Shown here: piece after piece, positions 39,119 to 47,472 of the stretch
How the letters are laid out: every line of letters begins with the position of its first letter
Position numbering within the stretch: the stretch's first letter is position 1
Assembly: GCF_042666615.1 (NCBI RefSeq)
Contig: NZ_JBHTDD010000007.1
Coordinates: forward strand, 186,001-250,000
DNA length: 64,000 bases
Direction: 5' to 3'
From: KBS50 sp042666615
GTDB lineage: Bacteria > Actinomycetota > Actinomycetes > Mycobacteriales > Micromonosporaceae
Translations under genes and position numbers: made by a program
Notes under the pieces: model-generated
Seen by the model: the letters and a program-made list of their open reading frames with translations, nothing else
Told to the model about the DNA's origin: nothing
Databases searched by the model: none

Positions 39119-40048
39119 ATGAGCACCCCATCCGAACCGGGGGACGGCCGACGCGACCCGGATCTGGCCGAGGTCATGAGCGAACGACGTCAGTTGATCA
39201 ACCTGGCGTACCGGATGCTCGGCTCCCTGGCCGACGCCGAGGATGTCGTGCAGGAGTCCTACACCCGCTGGTACGCGATGTCCCGGCAGCAGCGTGCGGC
39301 CATCGAGGCACCCGGTGCCTGGCTGACGACGGTCGTTAGCCGGATCTGCCTCGACCTGCTCGGCTCGGCCCGGGTGCGGCGGGAGCGCTATGTGGGCGAC
39401 TGGATCCCGGAACCGCTGCCCGATCACGCCGAGTGGAGTGGAGGGTGGCCGGGTGGGGATCCGGCGGATCGGATCACCCTGGACGAGTCGGTGAGCATGG
39501 CCTTCCTCGTGGTGCTGGAGTCGATGACTCCGGCGGAGCGCGTCGCGTTCGTCCTGCACGACGTCTTCCGCTACCCCTTCACCGAGGTCGCCGAGATCGT
39601 CGGCCGTACGCCGGCGGCCTGCCGCAAGCTCGCCTCGTCGGCCCGCCACCGGATTCGCGGCCCGCATTCCGCCGCGACCCCGTCCGCTCGGCGGGCCGGT
39701 GTCGTCCGGGACTTCAAGCAAGCCTGGGAGGCCAGGGACATCGCCGCCCTCGTCGGGATCCTCGATCCCGACGTCACGGCGACCGCCGATGGTGGCGGCC
39801 TGGTCGCCAGCCTGCGTCGCCCGATCGAGGGCGCCGTGGACGTCGCGCGCTACGCCGTCGAGATCGTGGAACTGGCGCCCGACATGACGATCCTGGAACG
39901 TACGGTCAACGGCCAGCCTGGGCTGGTGGCCGAGCGGGACGGTGCCGTCATCTCGGTGATGGCGTTCGACATCGTGGGCGACCGCGTCAGGCACATCTGG
40001 GCGGTTCGTAATCCGGAGAAGCTCCGCCCGTGGACGGCGGAGTCATGA
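39119..40048 (+). CDS. ECF41-group RNA polymerase sigma factor, copy 1
   Basis: 309 residues: sigma2 (about 20-90: LINLAYRMLGSLADAEDVVQESYTRWY), sigma4 (about 130-180: VLHDVFRYPFTEVAEIVGRTPAACRKLASSAR), then a SnoaL-like C-terminal extension (about 185-300) with the ECF41 hallmarks ADGGG and RNPEKL. In this group the fused extension replaces an anti-sigma factor and controls activity. ATG 39119. It faces its partner across mirrored ECF41 promoters, so autoregulation is expected. The gene ends in a strong terminator hairpin. Confidence 0.92.
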   Translation: MSTPSEPGDGRRDPDLAEVMSERRQLINLAYRMLGSLADAEDVVQESYTRWYAMSRQQRAAIEAPGAWLTTVVSRICLDLLGSARVRRERYVGDWIPEPLPDHAEWSGGWPGGDPADRITLDESVSMAFLVVLESMTPAERVAFVLHDVFRYPFTEVAEIVGRTPAACRKLASSARHRIRGPHSAATPSARRAGVVRDFKQAWEARDIAALVGILDPDVTATADGGGLVASLRRPIEGAVDVARYAVEIVELAPDMTILERTVNGQPGLVAERDGAVISVMAFDIVGDRVRHIWAVRNPEKLRPWTAES

Positions 40049-40088
40049 GGTGGCGGGACGCCACGTCATGGCGTGGCGTCCCGCCACC
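40049..40088. terminator. 17-bp stem terminator overlapping the 3' end of the AraC gene
   Basis: GGTGGCGGGACGCCACG (40049-40065) pairs perfectly over 17 bp with 40072-40088 around the loop TCATGG. It starts immediately after the sigma stop and includes the stop and the last codons of the convergent AraC gene, so it can serve both transcripts. Confidence 0.8.
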
Positions 40089-40989
40089 GCGCCGGAGTCA
40101 TCCCGTGATCGGCGCGGAATCGCTTGATGAAGTAGCTGACGTCGGGATAGCCGACCCGCCGGCTGATCGCCGCCACCGTCAGGTCGGTCTCGCCGAGCAG
40201 CAGGCGGGCCTGCCGCATGCGGCGTTGCGCGATCCACTGCTGCACGGTACGTCCGGTCCTGCGGCGAACCACGGTGGTGAGGTGACCGGGGGTGAGCCCG
40301 AGGTCGGCGGCGACACCGGCCAGCGACAGCGGCTCGTGGTAGCGGCGCTCGATGGTGTCGAAGACAGCCGCGAGCAGCGGCTCTCCCGAGGACCGAAACT
40401 GGGCGGCGACACCGGTCGACAGTCGGGCCGCGGCCACGAGCAACAGGGTCAGGTGGGCGAGTGCGGCTTCCCGATGACCGTCGCGCCGTGACCGTAGCTC
40501 GCCGTCGAGCGCGGTGAAGCGTCCGGTCCATTCGGCCCGGTCGGCCGGTGGGACGTGGAGCCGTTGCGCCCGGTCCGTGCCACGGGCGAACGGAAAGAGC
40601 AACGGGTGCGTACGCCACGACGAGTAGGCCCCGGACGTCCCGGGCCGCACCACGTCGGCCGGGAACCACACGGCCCACCCGTCCGTGACGACCTTGTCGT
40701 GCGGGTCGTGGAACGAGAGGACCTGGCCCGGCGCGATGACGAACAGGTCGCCGCGGGTCACAGTCCACGTCCGGCCGTCGATCAGCAGCCTTCCGTGCCC
40801 CCGTAGCACGTAGAAGAGCACCAGAAACTCGTGCGTGTGCGTGCCGTCGGCGCCCAGCACGGGCAGGCGCTCGCGGACCCGGGCCACCGCGACCGGTGCG
40901 GTCCCGGGCGCGTGTTCGAACCCGATGACCGGGACCCCCTGCCCGGTCACCCCGACTGGGCGGGGCGCCCAAACCGAAGTTTGTCGCAT
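40066..40989 (-). CDS. AraC family transcriptional regulator
   Basis: 307 residues from ATG 40989 (GGAAGGG just upstream). The N-terminal cupin-like ligand-binding domain (about 30-150) includes THTHEFLVLFYVLRGHGRLLIDG and FVIAPGQVLSFHDP. The C-terminal double HTH (about 205-305) has LSLAGVAADLGLTPGHLTTVVRRRTG and VAAISRRVGYPDVSYFIKRFR. An upstream ATG at 41032 is possible. It faces a methyltransferase gene, and similar (A/C)TTTTGTCG(C/G)AT elements lie before each start. The ligand is unknown. Confidence 0.9.
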   Translation of the reverse strand: MRQTSVWAPRPVGVTGQGVPVIGFEHAPGTAPVAVARVRERLPVLGADGTHTHEFLVLFYVLRGHGRLLIDGRTWTVTRGDLFVIAPGQVLSFHDPHDKVVTDGWAVWFPADVVRPGTSGAYSSWRTHPLLFPFARGTDRAQRLHVPPADRAEWTGRFTALDGELRSRRDGHREAALAHLTLLLVAAARLSTGVAAQFRSSGEPLLAAVFDTIERRYHEPLSLAGVAADLGLTPGHLTTVVRRRTGRTVQQWIAQRRMRQARLLLGETDLTVAAISRRVGYPDVSYFIKRFRADHGMTPARWRDATP

Positions 40990-41076
40990 CCCTTCCACAG
41001 ATTCGCCATTGTCCGCACCTTCGCCTCGCATGAGGCTGAGAGTACGACCAACTTTTGTCGGATGTCGGAGAGTGCC

Positions 41077-41727
41077 ATGACCCATCAGCCCCACCTCGAC
41101 CACGAACAGCACTACCTGCCGCCCATGGGCAAGCGCTGGCTGCTGCCGCTGTACGACCCGTTCAGCCGGCTCGCCGGCGTCGGGCGCCTGCACGAGCAGT
41201 TGCTGGACCGCGCGGACATCCGTGCCGGCCAGCGGGTCCTGGAGATCGGCTGCGGCACCGGCAACCTGCTGCGGGCGCTCGGCCGTCGCACACCGGACGT
41301 CGACGCGACCGGCATCGACCCTGACCCGGGCGCGCTGCGCCGGGCCCGCCGGAAGGCGGTCCGGTCCGGACTGACGATCCGGTACGAGCGCGCTTTCGCC
41401 GGCGCGCTGCCGATGGACGCCGACAGCGTCGACCGGGTGCTGTCGGCGTTCATGTTGCACCATCTCCCGGAGGACGAGCGCGACCGTGCGTTGGGTGAGG
41501 TCGCGCGGGTGCTGCGGTCCGGCGGCGAACTGCACGTGGTGGACATCGACGGCACGCCGTCCGGACGGGGAATCGGTCGGATGCACCGCGATCCACGGAT
41601 GGTGACCAGCCGTCCCGAGCGGGTGTTGACGGCGATGACCGGTGCCGGTCTGACCGACGTGGCGGAGACCGGCCGTGGATCGGCGTGGTTCGGCCGGTTC
41701 GTTTTCTACCGCGCTCGGGCCCGCTGA
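41077..41727 (+). CDS. Class I SAM-dependent methyltransferase
   Basis: 216 residues from ATG 41077 (GGAG at 41067-41070). The SAM motif is VLEIGCGTGNLLRALG (about 48-63), followed by ATGIDPDPGALRRARR, the catalytic-region SAFMLHHLPEDER, and a VLRSGGELHVVDID strand. This is the UbiE/Methyltransf_11 type. The acceptor is unknown. It is probably activated by the divergent AraC protein. An ATG at 41062 could extend it by five residues. Confidence 0.87.
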   Translation: MTHQPHLDHEQHYLPPMGKRWLLPLYDPFSRLAGVGRLHEQLLDRADIRAGQRVLEIGCGTGNLLRALGRRTPDVDATGIDPDPGALRRARRKAVRSGLTIRYERAFAGALPMDADSVDRVLSAFMLHHLPEDERDRALGEVARVLRSGGELHVVDIDGTPSGRGIGRMHRDPRMVTSRPERVLTAMTGAGLTDVAETGRGSAWFGRFVFYRARAR

Positions 41728-41730
41728 TCC

Positions 41731-41773
41731 TTGACGGGGCCGTCACCGCTGACTAGTTTGATTTAAACCAAAC
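41731..41773 (+). promoter_or_regulatory. ArsR promoter and operator
   Basis: A -35 TTGACG (41731-41736), 17-bp spacer and -10 TAGTTT (41754-41759) precede the arsR-type gene. GTTTGATTTAAACCAAAC (41756-41773) is an 18-bp near-perfect palindrome overlapping the -10, well placed for autorepression. Confidence 0.72.
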
Positions 41774-41792
41774 GGTTGAAACGGGGGTGGGG

Positions 41793-42143
41793 ATGCCGCC
41801 GATCGACGCCCTGTCCAAGGTCTTCTCCGCCCTCGCCGATCCGACGCGCCGTGACATCGTGGCCAGACTCTCCGTCGCCGACGCCACGGTCAACCAACTC
41901 GCCGAGCCGTACCGGATGAGCCTTCAGGCCGTGTACAAACACCTGAGGGTGCTCGAGGACGCGGGGGTGGTGAGTCGGTCCGCCGGCTCGCAGCCCCGCC
42001 CGGTGCACCTGGAGGCCGAGGCGCTGGACCTGCTGGACGGGTGGATCGAGCGGTATCGACGCCAGGCCGAAGACCGCTACCAGCGCCTCGACGGAGTACT
42101 GGCCGCGATGGACGACAGCGACGACGAGGAGCACCGGTCATGA
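41793..42143 (+). CDS. ArsR-type winged-helix regulator
   Basis: 116 residues. The wHTH core is ALSKVFSALADPTRRDIVARL, VNQLAEPYRMSLQAVYKHLRVLEDAGVV and the wing VSRSAGSQPRPVHLEAEAL. No metal-binding Cys pair is seen, fitting the non-metal ArsR branch that accompanies AHSA1 proteins. ATG 41793 (GTG 41787 possible). Its stop overlaps the next start (ATGA), making it first gene of a three-gene operon repressed from the palindrome upstream. Confidence 0.9.
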   Translation: MPPIDALSKVFSALADPTRRDIVARLSVADATVNQLAEPYRMSLQAVYKHLRVLEDAGVVSRSAGSQPRPVHLEAEALDLLDGWIERYRRQAEDRYQRLDGVLAAMDDSDDEEHRS

Positions 42144-42607
42144 CCACCGTGGAGGCGGATCCCCAGCTTCCAGTCATCCGCGTCACCCGCGATTTCCGGG
42201 CCACCCCGGAGCAGGTGTGGCGGGCACACGTCGACCCGGAACTCTTCGCCCGGTGGGTCGGCCCGAACGGCATGCGCACCCGCGTCGACCACTGGGACGC
42301 GCGGACCGGCGGCAGCTTCCGGTACGTGTCCGTCCGGGACGGCGTCGAGTACGGCTTCCGTGGGTGTTTCCACGAGATCCGGCCGGATCTCGTCGTCCAG
42401 ACGTTCACGTTCGAGGGCGATCCGGACGGGGTGGCCCTGCAGACACTCCGGTTCGACGACCTCGGCGACGGCCGTGCCAGGCTCCGGGTGCAGTCCCTGG
42501 TGGACAGCTTCGACAGCCGGGACGCCTGGCTGAGGAGCGGCATGGAGACCGGCGTGGAGGACGGATACGCCAAGCTCGAAAGGATGCTCACCGATGGCCC
42601 TCGCTGA
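42140..42607 (+). CDS. AHSA1/SRPBCC-domain protein
   Basis: 155 residues of START-like helix-grip fold: VTRDFRATPEQVWRAHVDPELFARWVGP at the N-terminus, GGSFRYVSVRDG mid-protein and DAWLRSGMETGVEDGYAKLERML as the long C-terminal helix. Such proteins bind hydrophobic ligands in a deep pocket. ATG 42140 overlaps the arsR stop, and the gene overlaps the next by 14 nt. Role unknown beyond being a regulated ligand-binding protein. Confidence 0.9.
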   Translation: MTTVEADPQLPVIRVTRDFRATPEQVWRAHVDPELFARWVGPNGMRTRVDHWDARTGGSFRYVSVRDGVEYGFRGCFHEIRPDLVVQTFTFEGDPDGVALQTLRFDDLGDGRARLRVQSLVDSFDSRDAWLRSGMETGVEDGYAKLERMLTDGPR

Positions 42608-43169
42608 CCTCACTCCCGCCGAGCGGCACCGCCAGATCGCGGCCGTCTTCACCGACCGCGTCCGGGCGGCCAAGGACTGGGACGCCCCGGCGCCGGTGGC
42701 CGGCTGGACGGCCCGGGACGTCGTACGTCATCTCGTCGGGTGGCTTCCCGGCTTCCTCTCCTCCGGTGCCAACGTCGGGCTGCCGAGCGGGCCCAGCGTC
42801 GACGACAACCCCGTCGCCGCCTGGCAGACCCAGCGCGACGCGGTGCAGGCCCTGCTGGACGACCCGTCGACCGCACACCGGACGCTTGCCGACAGGCACA
42901 TCGGCGAGGTGCCGGTCGACCAGGCCATCGACCGGTTCTACACCTCTGACGTGTTCATGCACACCTGGGACCTGGCCCGCGCCACCGGACAGGACGATCG
43001 GCTCGACGCCGACTTCTGCGCCAAGCTGCTGACCGACCTGGAACCGATGGACGAGGTGCTGCGTTCATCGGGACAGTTCGGCCCCCGGGTGCCCACCCCC
43101 GACGACGCCGACGTGCGGACCCGGTTCGTCGCGTTCATCGGCCGCGACCCGTTCTGGACGCCGTCCTAG
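42594..43169 (+). CDS. DinB-like / mycothiol-dependent isomerase-type protein (TIGR03086-like)
   Basis: 191 residues of four-helix-bundle fold: ERHRQIAAVFTDRVRAAKDWDAPAPVAGWTARDVVRHLVGW carries the first metal His, and FYTSDVFMHTWDLARATGQDD the later His pair. This fits the maleylpyruvate-isomerase/DinB_2 family in actinobacteria, where mycothiol is the expected cofactor. ATG 42594 lies inside the preceding gene (14-nt overlap). It completes the ArsR-AHSA1 operon. The reaction is unknown. Confidence 0.87.
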   Translation: MALADLTPAERHRQIAAVFTDRVRAAKDWDAPAPVAGWTARDVVRHLVGWLPGFLSSGANVGLPSGPSVDDNPVAAWQTQRDAVQALLDDPSTAHRTLADRHIGEVPVDQAIDRFYTSDVFMHTWDLARATGQDDRLDADFCAKLLTDLEPMDEVLRSSGQFGPRVPTPDDADVRTRFVAFIGRDPFWTPS

Positions 43170-43221
43170 CGACTGTCTGCGCGGGCCGGTCTCGACGGCG
43201 GCCGGGGCTCCGGTCACGCCG

Positions 43222-43704
43222 TCAGGCCGGCACCCGGGTCCGGTGATCGGCGGCGCGGCCGTGGAGTTCGCACGGTTGCCGAGGTTCCCGCGGGCACAGC
43301 ACCCACAGGTCCGACGCCGTCGCCCGGTACAAACGGTACGGCGCCGAGCCGGTCACATCGGCCCGCTCGACGGCGCTGGCCCCGTCCCGAGCGGGCCGGG
43401 GATAGGACGCCAGGGCGCGGTCGAGGTCGTCGTCCGCCACCTGCGCCGCCGTCCCGACCGCGTAGAGCGCACGGCCGTGGTACGGCGGCACGGTGGAGTC
43501 GAAGACGACGAGACTCACCCACGGGCGCCGCGCGAGGTGCCGGGAGTGGTCGGCGTCGGTGGCCGACACCCACAGGAACTCCCGGTCGGCCTCGGGGGCG
43601 AAGTACACCGGCGTGCTCCACGGCCGACCGGCGTCGTCGACCGTGCCCAGGGTCAGGTACAGGTTCCGCTCGACGAGCGAGCGGGCGTGCGCGGCGATGT
43701 CCAT
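43222..43704 (-). CDS. PPOX-fold flavin-binding protein
   Basis: 160 residues from ATG 43704: RNLYLTLGTVDDAGRPWSTPVYFAP, then FLWVSATDADHSRHLARRPWVSLVVFDST, typical of the pyridoxamine-phosphate-oxidase-like split barrel. Such proteins bind FMN or F420 and reduce small substrates; F420 is common in this phylum. It lies 11 bases after the alpha/beta hydrolase stop, so the two form an operon. Substrate unknown. Confidence 0.85.
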   Translation of the reverse strand: MDIAAHARSLVERNLYLTLGTVDDAGRPWSTPVYFAPEADREFLWVSATDADHSRHLARRPWVSLVVFDSTVPPYHGRALYAVGTAAQVADDDLDRALASYPRPARDGASAVERADVTGSAPYRLYRATASDLWVLCPREPRQPCELHGRAADHRTRVPA

Positions 43705-43715
43705 GGCGGCAATTG

Positions 43716-44399
43716 TCAGGCGTCGGCCGCCGCGCCGAGGAGCCGGGCCAGCTCGGCCGGCCGGGTGAACATCGGCCAGTGCCCCGAGCCGATGTCGACG
43801 AGGTCGAGGTGCTTGGCCCTGGCCAACTCCGCCAGCTCGCCGGCGGCGATCCACTCGCGGACCTGGTCCGGGGTGAACTCGGGACAGACGAGCGTGACCG
43901 GCACGTCGTACCGTCGCTCGTCGGTCAGCCCCACCACACCCTGGGCGACGCCCGCCGGCGTCGGGATGGCCGCCGACGCGATGCGCCGCCGAGCGTCCTC
44001 GTCGAGATCTGCCGAGTCCGGCCCCTCGAACGGTCCCCAGCCGGGGAACGGCATGACCCCGTCGACGAGATCGAAGAACGCGGCGTACTTCTCCCCGTCG
44101 GCGGACGGGAAACCACCGACGAGCACCACCCGGGCCACCCGCTCGGGTCGTGCGTCGGCGGCCATCCAGGCCAGTGTGGCGGCGGCCGAGTGACCCACCA
44201 CGAGGACCGGACCGGAGGCGGCGTCGACCGCGGCGACCACCGCGGCGAGCTGGTCGTCGAGCGTGGCGGAGGTGGACCCGTCGCCCTGACCGGGGAGGGT
44301 GAGCGGCGTGGCGCGGTGGCCCAGCCGTTCGAGCGGCGCCACCACCTCGTCCCAGGCCGAGCCGTCCAGCCACAGGCCGGCGATGAGCAGGATGTCCAT
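43716..44399 (-). CDS. Alpha/beta hydrolase
   Basis: 227 residues from ATG 44399 (GGGGGAG 4 nt upstream). Strand LLIAGLWLDGSAWDEV, nucleophile elbow VLVVGHSAAATLA with Ser at about 93, and a late catalytic His in DIGSGHWPMFTRPAELARLL. The GHSAA elbow and the final HWPMF match esterase/haloperoxidase-like hydrolases. It is cytoplasmic and co-transcribed with the PPOX gene. The substrate is unknown. Confidence 0.88.
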   Translation of the reverse strand: MDILLIAGLWLDGSAWDEVVAPLERLGHRATPLTLPGQGDGSTSATLDDQLAAVVAAVDAASGPVLVVGHSAAATLAWMAADARPERVARVVLVGGFPSADGEKYAAFFDLVDGVMPFPGWGPFEGPDSADLDEDARRRIASAAIPTPAGVAQGVVGLTDERRYDVPVTLVCPEFTPDQVREWIAAGELAELARAKHLDLVDIGSGHWPMFTRPAELARLLGAAADA

Positions 44400-44542
44400 G
44401 GTCTCCCCCTGAGTTCGATCGGCAGGCGGTGAGCGTACGACCTGATCCGGACGATCCACTTCCGCTTATCGTCATCGACGATGCCGGCGAAGGTGGGGGT
44501 CACGCCCGACGCCCCAGCTCCGCCACATCGAGTTGACCCGCG

Positions 44543-46720
44543 TCAGTAGATGCGCCGGCCCCGCGCGTCCGGCACCCCGGACTTCCGGAAGAAGTACGTG
44601 TTGATCTGGTCGCGCCACTCCCGCGCGCTGCGGAGCTGCTCGTCGAGGCGTTCGGTGACCCGGGCGTACACACGATCGTCGACCAGCCCGGCGAGGCGTA
44701 CCCACTGGTGCCGCATGGCGATCACCTCGTCCACCCCGGCGAAGTGGGTGTCGTAGATGTGCTGGATGACCGTGGAGCCGTCGCGCAGCACGTGGGAGTA
44801 GGGCACATGGTGGAAGAACAGCAACAGCTCGTCGGGACAGTCCGCGAGCGACTCGTACACCTGCGCCCACGGCGCCGGATACTGGCCGGTGAACCCGGTG
44901 CCCGTGGCCCCGGTGCGGTCCACCCCGACACCGTCCCGGTCGGCGAAGTGGTAGGTCCCCCACGGCGTGTACTCGTAGCCATCCACGTCCGGGCCGTAGT
45001 GAACACCGGGGCGGACCATGAAACCCGCGCCCAGCGGGGCGGTGTACCGCTCGTAGGCGCGCCAGGAGTCGTCCATGACGGTGTGCAGGATCCGCCGGAC
45101 CGACCCCTGGTCGCCGACCGCCTCGTCGACACCGGCGCGCGCCGGGGGAAAGGTCAGGCCGATCCACTCGTCCAGGATGGTCCGCGGGTCCAGCTCCGGG
45201 TCCCAGGCCAGCCGGCCGAACGCGTACAGGTTGGCCTGGGCCAAGGGGTGGCCCGTCCAGAACCGATCGTCGCCGACGTTGGACACGCCCACCAGGCCGC
45301 CACCGGCGGGTGGGGGAGCGCCATAACCGCCGGCGGCGGCCAGGGTGCCGACGGTCGGCCCGTCCGGTCCCCACGGCGCGAACCGCAGCACCTCGCTCCA
45401 CCAGGGCGCCAGGTAGCAGACGTGCCGTTGCTGGCCGGTGTATTCCTGGGTCACCTGGAACTCCACCGCGACCCGGGTACGCGGCATCGCGGCGATCACC
45501 GGTGACACCGGTTCCCGGGGCTGGAAGTCGATCGGCCCGTGTTTCACCTGGAGGATCACGTTGTCCCGGAACTGGCCGTCGAGGGGGGCGAAGTGGTCGA
45601 AGGCGGCCCGAGCCCGGTCCGTCGAGCGGTCCCGCCAGTCCTGCCGGTGGTTGTAGACGAATGCCCGCCAGTGCACCACGCCGCCGGTCGGCGCCAGCGC
45701 GTCGGCCAACAGGTTCGCGCCGTCGGCCTGGCTGCGACCGTACGCGAACGGGCCGGGTTGCCCCTCCGAGTCGGCCTTCACCACGTACCCACCGAAGTCG
45801 GGGATCCGCTCGTACACCCGCCGGGTGGTCGCGGTCCACCAGGCTCGCACCCGTTCGTCCAGCGGATCGGCGGTCGGCAGTCCGCCGACGACGACCGGCG
45901 TGGCGAAACTGACCGACAGGTGCACCCGGACCGCGTACGGTGCCAGCGCTTCCGCGATCTCCGCCACGTCACCGAGCCGGTCGGTGAGCAGCAGCGCCTC
46001 GGTGGCGTGGACGTTGACGTTGTTCACCGAGACCGCGTTGACGCCGCAGGCGGCCAGCAACCGTCCGTACGCCCGGATCCGGGGCAGGTCGTGGCGGGCC
46101 CGACCGTCCCGCCAGAAGATCGACCCACCGGCGTACCCGCGCTCCACCTGACCCGTCACCGGATGCACGGCCACGTTGTCCCAGTGGTCCAGCATCCGCC
46201 GATCGGCCGCCGGGCGGTGCGCCTCGGCCGCCCGGTCCCGGTCGAACGCCGCCTCGCCGAGCCGGACCACGGCGAACAGCCCGTACAGCAGGCCGGCCGG
46301 GCGGTCGGCGAGCACGACCGTGACGCCGTCGCGCCGGGCCAGCGCGAAACCCTCGGTGCCGAGCGCGTCCGGCCCGTACCGCCGCTCGATGTCGGCCGCG
46401 ACGGCGCCCGCGGCGGCGGGCAGCGGCCCGGGGGCGGCGAGCGGGCCGGGGACGGCCGGCAGCTCGGCGGGCGTGAGTGCGAAGACCAGGTCGACCGGTT
46501 CCGGCGAGGGGCGGTCGGTCGACCGGCGGACCGTGCCGCCATGCTCGGCACCCGCCCGGGTCAACTCGTCAGCCACCGTGTCGAGGACGGGACCGGCTCC
46601 ACGGACCAGCACCCGCCGCGACCCCACGGCCCGCCACGCCGCCCCCGGCAGCCATGCCGGATGCCATGCCTCGTCGGCCTCCACCATCGATCCGTCGGAC
46701 CCGGTGACGGGCGGGGTCAT
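44543..46720 (-). CDS. aguA: GH67 alpha-glucuronidase
   Basis: 725 residues, the family's usual size. An N-terminal beta domain (about 30-150) precedes a TIM barrel. GH67 landmarks are GYVVKADSEGQPGP, LQVKHGPIDFQPREP (which carries the catalytic acid region), VEFQVTQEYTGQ and the C-terminal helical domain with EQWVRLA-like and RVTERLDEQLRSAREW segments. It removes 4-O-methyl-glucuronic acid from xylo-oligosaccharides and has no signal peptide, so it works in the cytoplasm after uptake by the ABC system of the same operon. ATG 46720 overlaps the YesL-like stop (ATGA). Confidence 0.95.
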   Translation of the reverse strand: MTPPVTGSDGSMVEADEAWHPAWLPGAAWRAVGSRRVLVRGAGPVLDTVADELTRAGAEHGGTVRRSTDRPSPEPVDLVFALTPAELPAVPGPLAAPGPLPAAAGAVAADIERRYGPDALGTEGFALARRDGVTVVLADRPAGLLYGLFAVVRLGEAAFDRDRAAEAHRPAADRRMLDHWDNVAVHPVTGQVERGYAGGSIFWRDGRARHDLPRIRAYGRLLAACGVNAVSVNNVNVHATEALLLTDRLGDVAEIAEALAPYAVRVHLSVSFATPVVVGGLPTADPLDERVRAWWTATTRRVYERIPDFGGYVVKADSEGQPGPFAYGRSQADGANLLADALAPTGGVVHWRAFVYNHRQDWRDRSTDRARAAFDHFAPLDGQFRDNVILQVKHGPIDFQPREPVSPVIAAMPRTRVAVEFQVTQEYTGQQRHVCYLAPWWSEVLRFAPWGPDGPTVGTLAAAGGYGAPPPAGGGLVGVSNVGDDRFWTGHPLAQANLYAFGRLAWDPELDPRTILDEWIGLTFPPARAGVDEAVGDQGSVRRILHTVMDDSWRAYERYTAPLGAGFMVRPGVHYGPDVDGYEYTPWGTYHFADRDGVGVDRTGATGTGFTGQYPAPWAQVYESLADCPDELLLFFHHVPYSHVLRDGSTVIQHIYDTHFAGVDEVIAMRHQWVRLAGLVDDRVYARVTERLDEQLRSAREWRDQINTYFFRKSGVPDARGRRIY

Positions 46721-47472
46721 CGGGTGAACTCCCGCTCGATCGCGTCGACAATCGGCGTGGACATCCGGAGGAACGCCAGGGTGAGGACCGAACCCAGCAG
46801 GGTGAGCACCGCCTCCGAGGCGGCCACGACGATGCCGGCGGCGAGCAGCAACAGGCAGGCGTTGCCGGCCGCCACCGCCGGGGTTCGGACCAGGAAATAG
46901 ACCGCCAGCCGGACAACGTCCCGCGTGCGGAAGGCGAACAGCGAGGCGATCACCAGGGCGTTGCCGCCGGCGACCAGTGCCGCCACCGCGACGGCCACCA
47001 GCAGCGCACCCCACCACGCCGGTACGCCGGCGGCGCCGAGGTTGGTCAGGTTCACCGCGATCACGGCAAGCCAGAGCAGTAGCGGGACCCAGAGGCACAG
47101 CACGCCGCCGAGGTTCGCCCGGTAGCCGCGCCAGAACAGCGCGGCCGGCCGCAGATCGGTCAGGTCGGGCCGCTGGTGGCGCAGCGCGTACACCGCGGCG
47201 GACACCGCCGGACCGACCGGGACGCCGCAGGCGACCGCAAGCGGGATGTTGCTGGCGTCGCGGTCCAGCAGGAGCAGCGGCACCAGGCCGGGCAGGGTGG
47301 CGATGACCAGCGACAGCTCCACCACCAGCAGGGCGTGGACCGTCGCCGCCGCGCGGGACAGGGGACCGTCACCGAACTCTCGTCCGGCTCGCGGGTGCGG
47401 CGGCCGTGCGGCAGACACCGGCGGGACCGGCCGGGTCCGGCTGGCGGACCCGGCCGGAGCGCGGTCAGCCAT
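46717..47472 (-). CDS. YesL-like (DUF624) membrane protein
   Basis: 251 residues with a 35-residue Pro/Arg-rich N-terminal tail and six hydrophobic helices. PVGPAVSAAVYALR and the DLRPAALFWRGYRANL stretch fit the DUF624 pattern. These proteins accompany oligosaccharide ABC importers of the LplABC/YtcQ class, where they are thought to be accessory membrane components. ATG 47472 overlaps the binding-protein stop by 8 nt (ATGGCTGA), and its own stop overlaps aguA. Confidence 0.8.
   Translation of the reverse strand: MADRAPAGSASRTRPVPPVSAARPPHPRAGREFGDGPLSRAAATVHALLVVELSLVIATLPGLVPLLLLDRDASNIPLAVACGVPVGPAVSAAVYALRHQRPDLTDLRPAALFWRGYRANLGGVLCLWVPLLLWLAVIAVNLTNLGAAGVPAWWGALLVAVAVAALVAGGNALVIASLFAFRTRDVVRLAVYFLVRTPAVAAGNACLLLLAAGIVVAASEAVLTLLGSVLTLAFLRMSTPIVDAIEREFTR

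Noticed and set aside
46721..47098. N-terminal extension of the GH67 frame
   Set aside because: It overlaps the YesL-like gene in another frame; ATGA at 46717-46720 is the natural junction.
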